From NCBI RefSeq assembly GCF_047675955.1, contig NC_132914.1, forward strand, positions 129,186,163-129,250,162: a DNA stretch of 64,000 nucleotides. Reading direction: 5' to 3'. Both the position numbers and the translations under genes were made by a program. The notes below the pieces were generated by a model. The model did not search any database. It saw nothing but the letters and a program-made list of their open reading frames with translations, and was not told the DNA's origin. Source of the DNA: Chlorocebus sabaeus (Eukaryota > Chordata > Mammalia > Primates > Cercopithecidae). This document shows positions 10,681 to 23,700 of this stretch, piece by piece (the first letter of the stretch is position 1; each line of letters starts with the position of its first letter).

Positions 10681-10887
10681 AACTTTATGATTTTTAAGGT
10701 TAGGGGATTGAATTTCCTTCAGAGATTTAGTAAATATTCACTTTTGTGTTCGAGTTTAACATTTTTTTTTTTCTATCACCTACCAGAAGAAACATTTTGA
10801 TTTTTCATTTCTTTTTTTTTTTTTACATTTAATATAAAACTTAGAAAGTTAGCTTATAAAAATGCTTTATTTATTTATTTGCTTGTT

Positions 10888-11172
10888 TGAGACAGAGTTT
10901 TGGTTGTGTTGCCCAGGCTGGAGTGCAATGGCTCAATCTCTGCTCACTGCAACCTCCACCTCTCAGGTTCAAGCGATTCTCCTGCCTCAGCCTCCTGAGT
11001 AGCTGGGATTACAGGTGTGTACTACCACGCCCAGCTAATTTTTTTATTTTTAGTAGAAATGGGGTTTCACCATGTTGGTTAGGCTGGTGTCGAACTCCTG
11101 ACCTCCAGTGTTCCGCCTGCCTTGGCCTCCGAAAGTGCTGGGATTACAGGCACGAGCCATCAGGCCCGGCCA
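10888..11172 (-). mobile_element. Alu
   Basis: TTTGAGACAGAGTTTTGGTTG to CCATCAGGCCCGGCC. Confidence 0.88.
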
Positions 11173-11839
11173 CTTAATTTATTTTGATGTATGGTTTGTG
11201 ATGAGAGTTTAAGTTGAATTTTCTCAATGCATTAATTAGTTTTTTAATGTAACTTTAAAATTCCTAACGCTTACCTTTCCCCTGGTTTTCTGAATTACTG
11301 TATGTGAGAGTTTCTTTCTAGCCCTCATTTTCTCTTACTGATCTCCTTTGACACTCTGGGAATGTATTGTAAGGAAATAATCCCGAATATACTCTACCTA
11401 TGTTAATTTAGCTTTTGTGCCTGTTTCACACTGATCTCCTATCGTAATGCTTGTTTAATAAGATCAGGAACAGAAGCTTGTTTTGAAAGTAATAAGCATT
11501 GTTAACTGCCCGCACCTGGAGCTCCTGTCCCTGCACCCACTCTGATGGGCTCTCTGCTGAGTGGTGGGAGGGGCATGCTCTTGGGTGTCTCTGTGGCCCT
11601 GCTCTTCCCCTGAGCTATGGTTGTTACAGCCTGTGTGCTGTCTTCTGACTCCCATCTTCAGAAACTAACCATCTGATCAAAGCATGCCTTTCTGCTGCTA
11701 GTTTAAATGTGCACTTTAAAAAATGTTTGTAAGGAATATACTTGTGCCTTTATAAATTCTGTAGTTTTTGATTTCATATATACCTATATTTCAGCTGGGT
11801 ACCCGAAACTTGGAAGAGCCTTATACGTTTTGTAACTTC
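11173..11839. other. Intron 1, no gene seen
   Basis: AT-rich sequence, possibly old LINE to about 11450, then unassigned sequence. No exon-like frame with splice sites. Confidence 0.4.
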
Positions 11840-12098
11840 TTTTTTTGGGGGGATGGAATCTTGTTCTTCATTGCAGCATCAATTTCTTGGGCTCAAGTGA
11901 TCTCCTTCAGCCTCCTGAGTAGCCAAGACTAAGGCTGCTACATTGCCACCATGGCTGGCTAATTTTTGTATTTTTCTTATAGAGATGGGGCCTCACTTTG
12001 TTGCCTAGGCTGGTCTTGAACACCTGACCTCAAGTGGTCCTCCTGCCTCAGCCTCCCCAGGTGCTGGCATTACAGGTGTGAGCCACCACACCTTGCCA
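11840..12098 (-). mobile_element. Old Alu; nearest repeat upstream of exon 2
   Basis: Diverged body from GGATGGAATCTTG to CACCACACCTTGCC. No Alu follows before exon 2. Confidence 0.8.
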
Positions 12099-13020
12099 TT
12101 TTTTATCCTCTTTAGATTCATGATTTTTAAAAATCCACAGTGCATTTTCTCATAGAGATAAGCAGTGATGTCCTTGTGATGAACGGGGGTCTTGTTTGTC
12201 TTGGAGGAAGTAAGAAGCAGCTCTCTGATAGCTGTCCACCCAGGGTTAAGGTGAAGTCTCCCCAAGAAGACGGGGGCAGCTGGGTATGTCCAGCAGGACT
12301 GGAGAAGTCTGAATGGTGGCATCCAGGTCAAGCTGGCTTCTGTGGTGGGCCTAAATGTGAACCGGAATGTTGGGGGGTGGTGTGGCTTCTCACCCACTGG
12401 CTCAGTGCTAAACTATGACACCAAGAGTCCATCTGCTTCCCTTGAAAACTTGAATGAGATTTTTGCTCGTTTATGACATAAATTAGTTATTAAATAGATC
12501 CAAGCAGCAGCCACCCCCTTGATGTGGGACAGTGTCCCACCTCTCCTCTTGGAATGCTGGCACTCAGTTGGGTGCCAGGTGCCACTCACCATTGCATTTG
12601 CACCCTTGCTTCTCTTAGCGGGGAAAGAGCGACCACAGTGGGGAACAGATGGGGCTGCAGTGGTGGGGTCCACTGCTTACCTTTAGTCCTCCTTTCCCCT
12701 GTAGATACTGAAGTCTATAGGCCAGGTCTGACCCTGTCTCACCCCAGGATTACCCTTGTCTGCTCCATCCTCTGCTTCATCCTGTCCTGAAAGCTGACTT
12801 TCCTCAGTGGCCCCATCTGCTCCTCCACGACTGTTTCTCGTCCACTTGTGCTCAGCAGCGTTTGGGTTAGAGCTCCTTTGAGGTTGTGGTACAGCCTCCC
12901 AGAGAGTTTGCAAAACCAGAAAGGCGACTCACCCCAGAGTAAGAGCCAGGTCCTGGCCATCTCCCTTCTCTCTCCCTTGAGACCTTCTCAGTTTTTTCTC
13001 TTCGTGTGTTCTTAGGGAGA
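12099..13020. other. Intron 1, single-copy-like stretch
   Basis: Mixed-composition sequence with no repeat I recognise. The several 60-90-codon open frames overlap on both strands without homology. No gene called. Confidence 0.4.
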
Positions 13021-13024
13021 ATGT

Positions 13025-13215
13025 TGAGATCTGAGGCCGTTCCCTACCTTCCACTCCAGGACTTGATGTCATATTTTCTCCTAGCTCCTGGCATAGGCTG
13101 GCAGCCTCCCCAGGGCAAGGACCGTCTTACCCGTGTCTATCTCTACTCTCCTGTGGTAGCACCGGGCCTGACACAAAACTAGGGCTCAGTGTCTTTGAAC
13201 TGGATTTACAAGAGG
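13025..13215 (+). mobile_element. L2 3' fragment
   Basis: TCCCCAGGGCAAGGACCGTC, then GCACCGGGCCTGACACAAA and GGGCTCAGTGTCTTTGAA, the diverged L2 3' end signature. Confidence 0.65.
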
Positions 13216-13419
13216 AGAGTTTGCAGTTGAGGTAGTCCTGGAGGTTGATAAGAACTACTGGCTGGGGAGGGCTGGGTATTTGCTTCTGGCGAGGTGGTGC
13301 TGCACACCCTCATTCAACAAGAGTCACAGAATGCGTCCTGGGCACTGGGCGGCAGTGAGCAGGGAGCTGTCTCTCTGTAGGGAGAGGCGGGCAGAGGCTG
13401 GAAAGGGGCCTCGTGGTCC

Positions 13420-13612
13420 ACAGCGTGAGTGTTGGCTTCAGACCTTGCTCTTCTGCCTGCCGGCTGTGTGGCCTTGAACAGCTCACAGATACTCCTATAG
13501 TTCAGTCTCCTAGTCCTTCAAATGGGGTGTGAGTAGTGCCTACCCCACAGGGCGGCCGTGAGGATTTGAGGGATGGCCTGGTCTCTCCAAGCGCCCACAC
13601 AGGTTAGCTGTT
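13420..13612 (+). mobile_element. MIR
   Basis: TTGGCTTCAGACCTTGCTC, GGCTGTGTGGCCTTGAACAG, CAGTCTCCTAGTCCTTCAAA and GCCGTGAGGATTTGAG follow MIR order. Confidence 0.78.
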
Positions 13613-13905
13613 GAGGTCAGCGATGATTGGTACGTTCCTCCCTCAGTAGGTGGTTTAGATTACTCACCCACTCCCATGGGGGCCACCCCAGGTACAGCAG
13701 TAACTGAGGACACATTTCTTCAGCTGTGCCATATTGATTGTGAGTCAACTCTGTCGTATGAATCAGATGCGGTGGGAACATACTTTCACAGTGTCTTTTC
13801 AGTGCCGTTAAATGATAATAAAACAATTATGTGTGCCTTCAAGTAACTTGATTTTAATTTTAATTTTTAGGAGAACGACACATTGGATATAGAAGGGAGG
13901 TGATC

Positions 13906-15240
13906 ATGCACCATGGCACTGGCCCCCAGAACGTCCAGCATCAGCTGCAGAGGCCCAGGGCCTGCCCTGGCAGCGAGGGTGAGGAGCAGTCGGCCCACCC
14001 CAACCCACCCCCATCCCCCGCAGCTCCCTTCGCTCCCTCAGCGAGCCCATCGGCACCCCAGTCTCCCAGTTACCAAATACAGCAGCTGATGAATAGGAGC
14101 CCTGCAGCCGGGCAGAATGTGAACATCACCCTGCAGAGCGTGGGCCCTGTCGTCGGGGGAAACCAGCAGATCACACTGGCCCCGCTGCCGCTCCCCAGCC
14201 CCACCTCTCCAGGCTTCCAGTTCAGTGCTCAGCCTCGGCGGTTCGAGCACGGGTCTCCATCATACATTCAGGTCACGTCCCCACTGTCCCAGCAGGTCCA
14301 GACCCAGAGCCCCACGCAGCCCGGCCCCGGGCCGGGGCAGGCCCTGCAGAATGTGCGTGCAGGTGCTCCTGGCCCTGGGCTGGGCCTCTGCAGCAGCAGC
14401 CCCACGGGGGGCTTCGTGGATGCCAGCGTGCTGGTGAGGCAGATCAGCTTGAGCCCATCCAGTGGCGGACACTTTGTGTTTCAGGATGGGCCAGGACTCA
14501 CCCAGATCGCCCAGGGAGCCCAGGTTCAGCTCCAGCACCCGGGTACGCCCATCACAGTCCGAGAGCGGAGACCCTCCCAGCCCCACACACAGTCAGGGGG
14601 CACCATCCACCACTTGGGACCCCAGAGCCCTGCAGCCGCGGGTGGGGCTGGCCTGCAGCCCCTGGCCAGCCCAAGCCACATCACCACGGCTAACTTGCCA
14701 CCACAGATCAGCAGCATCATCCAGGGCCAGCTGGTCCAGCAGCAGCAGGTGCTGCAGGGGCCGCCGCTGTCCCGGCCCCTGGGCTTCGAGAGGACGCCCG
14801 GCGTGCTGCTCCCCGGGGCTGGGGGCGCAGCGGGGTTTGGGATGACGTCCCCACCTCCGCCCACTAGCCCTTCCAGGACTGCCGTGCCCCCAGGCCTTTC
14901 CAGCCTCCCACTCACGTCTGTGGGGAACGTGGGAGTGAAGAAGGCTCCCAAGAAGTTAGAGGAGATTCCCCCAGCCTCTCCGGAGATGGCGCAGATGAGG
15001 AAGCAGTGCCTGGACTATCATTACCAGGAGATGCAGGCTCTGAAGGAGGTCTTCAAGGAGTATTTGATTGAACTGTTTTTCTTGCAACACTTTCAAGGGA
15101 ACATGATGGATTTCTTAGCTTTCAAGAAGAAACATTATGCCCCATTACAAGCATATCTTAGGCAAAATGATTTGGACATTGAAGAAGAGGAGGAGGAGGA
15201 GGAAGAGGAGGAAGAAAAGTCTGAGGTTATCAATGACGAG
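13906..15240 (+). CDS. EP400: EP400 exon 2 (start codon; residues 1-445)
   Basis: The exon begins at 13871 after the acceptor TAATTTTTAG; its first 35 nt are 5' UTR. The ATG at 13906 has A at -3 and opens MHHGTGPQNVQHQLQ, the known EP400 start. An in-frame GTG two codons upstream is not the start. The product is rich in Gln, Pro, Ser and Gly and looks disordered, with Gln runs near residues 270-290, a helical stretch (about 375-420), then 12 Glu codons at 15181-15216. The donor is GAG|GTAAGA at 15241, phase 0. Read-through adds only five codons (VRNRS) before a stop. Confidence 0.97.
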
Positions 15241-18200
15241 GTAAGAAATAGGAGTTAGTTTGCTTAGTACAAATCTTCTAGATGATCAGAGTCTATGCAA
15301 CAATGAATTAAGTAATAATTTATTGAGCCTGCGGTATTTTAAGGTTTTGGTTTCACAAGGATTTGAGCCATAAGTAGACGTGAAGAATGTGTTTGGCCTC
15401 CTTCATGGGAAGGAAGAGCTGTTGAGCCCAGAGGTGTGTCAGGAGGAAGGGACGGAGCTGCGCTGCGATGAGTGCGTATTCAACACCCAATGTTTTCATT
15501 GAGCACCAAGGGTTCATCTCAGGTTCAGAGAGCTCAGCAAGCGTGTCCAGTTTTTCCCCCTTGTATCTGAGTGTGTGGTTTGTTGGCTGACGCTGACGGC
15601 TATCACCAGCCGAAAGTGTGAAAGCCCAGCACCCTTTGTCTGGTTTTCCAAGTTTCGCATTTTACTTCTATAGAGCTCCTTAAAGACACCATCAGCATGG
15701 TTTTCAAACCGATTTAAGTCACTAGCTTTTTATGATAACCAGTCATAAGTCACTAGATGTATGTATATGGGACCTTCATCATTGAAATAGTTATTATGGC
15801 AAAAAACTAGTTTGAGAAGTTACTCAATTTTTAGATGTAGTCTTAAGATTTGAGATCGTACTTAAAACTCATTTTTACAAATACCTATTAAGTGATATTT
15901 AAGAGTGACTCTTTTTTAGAGAGTATACTTTTTGGGTGCTTGGAATGGCACATAATAAACCCCTTAACTGAGATTTCTTAGTACCATGGTGAGTCTGAGA
16001 CTTCCTGAAAACCAAAGTGAGAGCAGATTGGACCGTGACGCACTGTATTTTGTGCCTTTGTGTTGTGTAGTGTATACTATGTTGGTGGAGCTTATTTTGT
16101 TTTATGATACAGTTAAAATAATTTAAATATTTGTCAGCTCTTCTGCAAAGAAATCCGCTTTTGGTGAACAAAAGCTAGTCTCTTTGCTCAAGCAGTCCTT
16201 ACTGGCATCTATGGATGTATTTGTGTGACTTTGCCATTTTGTGTTTTCTTTTAACGCCTTTTCCAGGATGGATTCTATTTATTTTTCAACAGGTTTATAT
16301 GATTATTTTGAGGATGTCACCTCTATTGTCCTGAAACAGTAAAATTCATTTCTCTTACGTTTGTATACCAATGTTGTCTGTAAGCTCAATCCCCCTTCTC
16401 TGTGCTTAGAAAGAAAACAGATTCGTTTTTCTAACTTCCTGGTGAAAAAGACCTTTGCCATTCTGACCCTACATGTAACCGAGTGGCTATTGTGCAGATC
16501 TCCTGCGGAGTTCTTAGGGCTTTGTTACTTGAAGTCTGTCTGCCATATGCATTTTTAAAATTTGAAGTTGCAGAATCTAAAGATATTGCACTTTGACTTA
16601 AATTGGAGTTTCTGCAAGGTTCGCAGTTTGAGTTAGGTTGTCGTGCCATAAATCTGTCAGTCCAGCATCCTTTTACAGGATCTGATGCAAAAACATTCCA
16701 TTTTTAAACCCCAAATGTCAGTGAGCTATCAGCAGTAAAATTCTAACAAAATTTTGAGCAGCTGTAAAAATCATGTTGCCTTTTTTTCTCAAAATATCTC
16801 CTCTCAGGTAAAGGTTGTGACAGGAAAGGATGGGCAGACTGGGACTCCTGTTGCTATAGCAACCCAGCTTCCGCCAAAGGTTTCTGCTGCTTTTTCCTCC
16901 CAGCAGCAGCCGCTCCAGGTACTTTTCCATGGTTCTCGGGTGTGCTCTCGCCCCAAGCTCCCCTCGTCCAGGTGTTTTAGCCTTCGATGCACTACTTGCT
17001 CTTCAGCATTTTCCCAGAGCCCATTTCTTATTTTCAAACAGTGAAAACCTTCCTGCATACAGTTATAAAACTACACTGCATGAGTGAATGATGGCACAGA
17101 TCTCAGTGCATTGTTTCTTTCGTGTACTTGTGATGCGGTAGTGGCTTAGCCTGCATGTCATCTAATACTTAGTCCTGTTGGGTGTGTGCTCAGCATTCCT
17201 TGTGTGCTGTGTTTTACATGTTGGTTCTTTCTTGTGTCCTTTATCTGTATTTGAGAACCGTGCAAAACAGAACAAGAAAAAAAAGATTCAAGTAGATGAT
17301 AAATTGGTATTTTCCATAGCTGGAGGAAATGCTGAAGTGAAATACACTCCTGAAATCATCAGGACCGTAGGCTTCTAAACGGATATTAAGTGAATGCAAA
17401 CTGATTTTTTCAATTTTTTGCAAATTCACTCTGTTAAATTAGTAATGCCAATTAGTTTAAAAACACAGGTCACTCACGCCTGTAATCCCAGCACTTTGGG
17501 AGACTGAGGCGCGCGGATCACCTGAAGTCGGGAATTTGAGACCAGCCTGGCCAACAGGATGAAGTGCTGTCCCTACTAAAACTATAAAAATTAGCCTGAT
17601 GTGGTGGTGCACGCCTATAATCCCAGCTAATCAGGAGGCTGAGACAGGAGAATTGCTTGAACCCGGAGGCGGAGTTTGCAGTGAGCGGAGATTGTGCCAC
17701 TGCACTCCAGCCTGGGAGTAGAGCAGGACTCCATCTCACAAAACAAACAAACAGACAAACAAAAACAAACTGTAAAATTTCTACTAGTTTTGGAATAGTT
17801 AGTGCTGGATTGTGAAAGCAGTTTCATCCTTGGGATTTTTGTTGTTATTTTAAATTTTGACATAATTTCAAATGTACATAATAGTTGCAATAATTATTTT
17901 AAAAAACCCTTATACCCTTTACCAAATTTACCAGTTGTTTTTGCCCCATTTGCATTATTTTCATTCTCATATATATACACACCTATATAAAACATATCAT
18001 ACTCTTTTGTCTGTAAATAATTCAGCATGTGTTAGATAAGACTGTTTCCTTACCAAATGGCAGTACAGTAATAAATATCAGGAAATTGTACAGTAATACA
18101 ATAATATATTCTAATCCATAGTTTATATTCAAATTTCATCTTTTGTCTCAAGGATGTCCGTCATAGTTTCTTCCCCCTGGTCCAGTATGAAGTTGTCATA

Positions 18201-20703
18201 CTTCTCTGGCCTCTTTAATCTGGGCTGGTTTCTCAGTCTTTCATGACCTTGGCTTTGGCCTTGGCCTGGGCCTTGAAAAGTATAGACCAGCCGTTTTGTA
18301 TAATGTCCTTTGATGTGGGATTGTCTGATGTTTTCTTGTGTCCTATTTGAGTCATGCATTTTTGAGAAGATTGCTGTAGAAGTAATGGTATGTCCAGTTC
18401 AATGTCTTATCGGACGGCTGTGATGTCACTTTGTCCTGTAACTAGTAATGTTAACTCTGACCACTTCGTTAAGTTGGTTTCTACCAGCCCTGTCCAGTGG
18501 AAATTTATTTATTTTGCCTTTTGTAAATGATGAGTAATTTGGGGGAAGATACTTTGAGACTATGTAAATATCCTGAATCTCCTTAAACTTTTACCCACTA
18601 GTTCTAGCATCTGTTGATGAGTCTTGCCTGAATCAGTTATTGCTATAAAGAATCGTGCTGGGTTTTCTAACTCCATCATTCTGTCTACATTTATTAGAAT
18701 CAGTAGGCTATAATATATCACTGTCAGTATTTATTTGCTTATGTTTGTTTAAACTTATTTCATTTACATTCAGTAAACTACATTTATTAGAATCAGTAGG
18801 CTATAATATATCACTGTCAGTATTTATTTGCTTATGTTTGTTTAAACTTATTTCATTTACATTCAGTAAAATGCACTGTTTTTTAGTCTGTGCTTGTGAA
18901 TTTTGATGAATCCTTTGAGTTGCGTAACCACCGCCACAGTCAAGCAACAGAACAGTTAGCTCCATCACCTCCCAAAATGTTCTCTCATCAACCCTTCACG
19001 CCTCCCTTGACCTTTGTTCTCCATTGCTAATGATTTTGCCTTTTCCAGAATGAGTATCTGTGGAATCCTAGTCTGGGTTGCTTTTCAGTCTGGCTTCTTT
19101 CACTTAAGATAATGCATTTCAGATTCATCTACTTTGTTTTATTTACCATTAATTTGTTCTTTTTATTGCTGAGTGCTATTCCGTTGTGTGAATGTGCCCC
19201 CAGTTTGTTTATCCATTTACTCTTTGAAGAGGATTTGGGTTGTTTCCAGTTTTTGGAAGTTGGGAATAAAGCTGCTGTGAATGTTCACATACAGTTTTTC
19301 TTGTCAGCATAGGCATTCATCTCATTTGGGTAAATGCCTAGGAGTCAGAGTCTCTCTGAAACTATTCTGGTTTGGGTTGCTGGCTGCATGATTTGAAAAA
19401 AACAAAACAAAACTAGGAATCAGATTTATGGGTATGTTGAACTTAAGAAACCATCTGGTCGGGTGCAGTGGCACACACCTGTAATCCCAGCACTTTGGGA
19501 AGCTGAGGCGGGAGGATTGCTTGAGGCCAGAAATTTAAGACCAACCTGGACCAGGCACTGTGGCTCACGCCTGAAATCCCAGCACTTTGGGAGGCCAAGG
19601 TGGGAGGATCACTTGAGGCCAGGAATTTAAGACCAGCCTGGACTAGGCATGAGGCCGAAGTGGGCGGATTACCTGAGGTCAAGAGTTAGAGACCAGCTTG
19701 GCCAACATGGTGAAACCCTGTCTCTCCTAAAAATACAACAATCAGCCGGGCATGGTGGCACATGCCTGTAATTCTAGCTTCTCTGGAGGCATGAGAATTG
19801 CTTGAACCCAGGAGGTGAAGGTTGCAATGAGCTGAGATAGTACCACTGCACCCTAGCCTGGGCCACAGAGTGAGACCCTACCTCAAAAACAAACAAACAA
19901 ACAAACAAACAAACACCCCGTCTACTAAAAATTTAACAATTAGGCTGGGCGTGGTAACTCACACCTGTAATCCCAGCACTTTCGGAGGCCAAGGCAGGCA
20001 GATCACCTGAGGTCAGGAATTTGAGACCAGCCTGGCCAACATGGTGAAACCCCATCTCTACTAAAAATACCACAATTAGCCAGGTGTGGTGGTGGGCACC
20101 TGTAATCCTAGCTACTCGGGAGGCTAAGGCAGGAGAATCACTTGAACCTGGGAGGTAGAGGTTACAGTGAGTTGAGTTCACCCCATTGCACTCCAGCCTG
20201 GGTGACAAGAGTGAGACTCCTCCCAAAAAAAAAATAATAAAAAGCTGTGTGTGGTGATACACACCTGTAGTAGTCCCAGCTACTTCGGAGGCTGAGAGGT
20301 GGAACGATTGCTGAGTCCTGGAGTTCGAGGCTGCAGTGAGTGGTGAACATGCCAGTGTACTCCATCCTGGGCCACAGGGCCACATAGTGAGACCCTGTCT
20401 CAAAAAAATAAAAAGATGGTTAGGTGCAGTGGCTCACGCCTATAGTTCCAGCACTTTGGGAAGCTGAGGGGAGTGGATCACCTGAAGTCAGGAGTTCGAG
20501 ACCAGCCTGGCCAACGTAGTGAAACCCTATCTCTACTAAAAATGCAAAAATTAGCTGGGTGTGGTGGCAGGCACCTGTGATCTCAACTACTCGGGAGGCT
20601 GAGGTAGGAGAATTGCTTGAACCCAGGAAATGGAGGTTGCAGTGAGCTGAGATCACGCCACTGCACACCAGCCTGGTTGACAGAGTGAGACTCCGACTCA
20701 AAA

Positions 20704-20746
<43 letters not shown>

Positions 20747-23700
20747 GATTGGGCATAGTGGCTCACGCCTGTAATCCCAGCACTTTGGGAGGCCGAGGCT
20801 GGCAGATCAGTTGAGGCCAGGAGTTTGAGACCAGCCTAACCAATGCAGTGAAACCCCATCTCTACTTAAAAAAAAAAAAAAAAAATTAGCCAGGCGTGGT
20901 GGCGTGCCACTGTAGTCCCAGCTACTTGGGAGTCTGAGGCAGGAGAATCTCTTGCACCTGGGAGGTGGAGGTTACAATGAGCCAAGATGGCACCACTGCA
21001 CTCTAGCCTGGGCGACAGAGTGAGACTCTGTCTCAAAAAAAAAAAGAAAAGAAAAGATGAAAAGAAACTTCCAGACTTTCCCAAAGTGCCTGTACCATTT
21101 TGTGTTCCCAGTAGCAATGTAGGATAGTTCTTTTTGTTTTGCTTCCTCCCTAGTACTTGTTATTGTCAGTTTTCTTCTTTAGTCATTCCGGGTCTAGTTT
21201 ATTTTAATTTGGATGTCTCTGAAGACTAATAAAGTTGGGCATTTTTTCATTTGCTTTTTGTATGTCTTTGACGAAGTATCTGTTCTTGTCTCACCCATTT
21301 TTTCATTGAGTTATTATTGCATTTGAAAGTCCTTCACATAAATATGGACATGTTTTTTGTCAGCTACATGATTTGCAAATATTTTTTCCTGTCTTTGGCT
21401 TGTTTTTTCCTTCTCTTAACACTATCTTTTTCAGAACAAACGTTTTAAATTTTGTGGAAGTACAATTTATCATTTTTCTCTTTTATGGACTTGCTTTTGA
21501 TGCCATATCTAAGAACTGTGCTCAATCCAGGGTCAGAAAGATGTTCTTCTGTGTTTTCTTCTAGAAGTTTCACAGTTTTACTTTTAGATCTATGATTTAT
21601 TTTGAGTAAAGTTTTGTGTAACATGGCAAACATAAGAAATTTGCATGTGAGTAATCAATTGTTCCATGCCATTTCTTGAAAAGACTATCCTGTGTATGTT
21701 GAGTTGACTTGCATCTTTGCCGAAGATTAGTTGACCTACTTGTATGATTCTGTTTTTGGATTCTCTTCTCTTCCCTTCTCTTTAACTGCGTGTTTTTCTC
21801 TTTGCCAGTGTCACCCTATTGTGATTACTATAGCTTTACTAAAGTTTCGAAGTCAAGTAGTGTGAGTTCTCCAAGTGTGTTCTCCTTTTTCAAAATTATT
21901 TTGGTCATTCTAGTTCCTTTCCCTTTTTGTATACATTTTAGAATCAGCTTGTTGATATCTTTGAAACATCTTCCTGGAATTTTGTTTAGAATTGTGTTGC
22001 ATCTATTGACCTGTTTGAGGAGGAGTGATATCTTAACAATATGAGTCTTCCAGTCCATGAATATTGTATATCTCTCCATTTATTTCAGTATTCTTTTTTT
22101 CTTTCATCAGCATTTTATAACTTTCAGCATACATATATTTTCTTAGATTTATCCCTCTATTCCAATTTTGGGGGGTATTATAAGTAGTACTTTAAAAAGT
22201 TTCCAGCTGTTTATTGCAAGTATATAGGGTATACAGTTGATTATTTGAACCTACATTCTGCAACCTTGCTAAACTCATTTATTAGTTTTAGGAGCTTTTT
22301 TGTAGATTCCATGGGATTCTCTACATAGAGAATCATGTCTGCAAATAGAGCAGGATTTTTTTTCTTTTTCAATCTGTATGCTTTTTATTTCTTTTCTTTT
22401 TTTTTTTATTGTACTGGCAGGGGTGTCCCGTATGATCTCCTTCCTGATCTAGGGGGAAAGCTGTTAGTCTCTCACCGTTAAGTAAGATGTTAGCTGTAGA
22501 TTTTGCAGATTTTCTTTATCAAAGTAAGAAAATTCCCTTTTACTCCTGGTGTATCATGAATTGATGTTGAATTTTGTCAAATACATCTATTGACAGTGAT
22601 ATGTGTTTTTTCTTCTTTAGTCTGTAAAAATGGTAAATTACATTAAATTGATGCATACTTTACAAACAGAACACGCAGATCTTCAGTGTTAACAGTTTGC
22701 AGAGTTTTGACAAGTGCATACACCCATGTAACCCACACAATGGTCGACATGTCCATTTCTATCACTCCATGAAGTTGCCTGATGCTCCTTGCCAGTCATT
22801 TACTGCCCAACCCCCCTCCTGGTGGTTCTGTTGTTATTTATTTTGATACTGAGGTTATCTGTGATTGACCAACTGGAGCCTGTTCAAGCTGGCTCTAGTA
22901 TACTTTCAACATACCTCTCTTACTTCCTGAGTACTTCCTTATGGCACAAAGTGTTTAAAGTTCACCTTGTGTGTGTATATATATATATTCCTTAATCCAG
23001 CCCTGGAATCAGCCATTTCGACAAAGAGCCTGGTTCCTTTTGGTGGAGAATAGTAATTTGATTCTGCTATTTAGGTGCTCATTGTAATGGGTTTTATACA
23101 ATTGAAGATAACTCTTGGCTGGGCACGGTGGCTCACACCTGTAATCCCAGCACTTTGGGAGGCAGAGGCGGGCAGATCACCTGAAGTCGGGAGTTAGAGA
23201 CCATCCTGGCCAACATGGTGAAACCCTGTCTCTACTAAAAAACACAAAAAAATTAGCTGGGTGTGGTGGTGCGCGTCTGTAGTCCCAACTGCTCAGGAGG
23301 CCGAGGCACAAGAATTACTTGAACTCGGGAGGCAGAGGTTGCAGTGAGCCAAGATTGTGCCACTGCACTTCCTTGGGTGACAGAGCAAAACTCTGTCTCC
23401 ACCGCCCCCAACCTCCCTAAAAAAAAGAAGATAACTCTTAAGTCGGTGATTATCAGAAAATTTGTTAGTGGGACATCTTTACTGCTAATGCCTAGAGGAA
23501 TATAATATATTAATGCATTTATAGACCACATTGATAAACATCTGCATTAAAACAGTAGGACAATAGGCCAGGAGTGCCTATAAACATGAAAAAGAGATGC
23601 AGTCTCTACAGTACAAATTAAACTGCTCAGACTTTCCATTCCACGCACAAGACTGCCAGGAGTTAAACTGGAGAGAATCTTGATGTAGAGCTGTGGGATT

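Larger units (their letters stand above)
8990..10870 (-). mobile_element. Antisense L1M fragments interrupted by Alus
   Basis: 8990-9543, 9841-10066 and 10681-10870 contain the antisense L1M features GGTAACCTGCTTTTTTCAC, TTTCTAGAAGTAGGGTTAC, TTTTCTACTGGGATTTTAA and TTTGTCATATCTACTTC. Confidence 0.65.
17830..22645 (-). mobile_element. Long antisense L1M with an Alu cluster inside
   Basis: 17830-19450 is L1M 3'-UTR type (TGGTCCAGTATGAAGTTG, GGGAAGATACTTTGAGAC, CCAGAATGAGTATCTGTGG, GTTGTTTCCAGTTTTTGG). 21056-22645 is the reverse complement of the L1 ORF2 end (TTTGCAAATATTTTTTCCTG, CACCCTATTGTGATTAC, TCTGCAACCTTGCTAAACTC). An Alu cluster splits it. The ORF2 copy is dead, with many stops. Confidence 0.85.

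Noticed and set aside
13900..13905. GTG two codons before the ATG as EP400 start
   Set aside because: The ATG at 13906 gives the known MHHGTGPQ start; GTG initiation is not expected here.
14038..14951. Open frames in other frames of exon 2
   Set aside because: Shadows of the GC-rich EP400 exon; the known EP400 protein lies in the 13906 frame.
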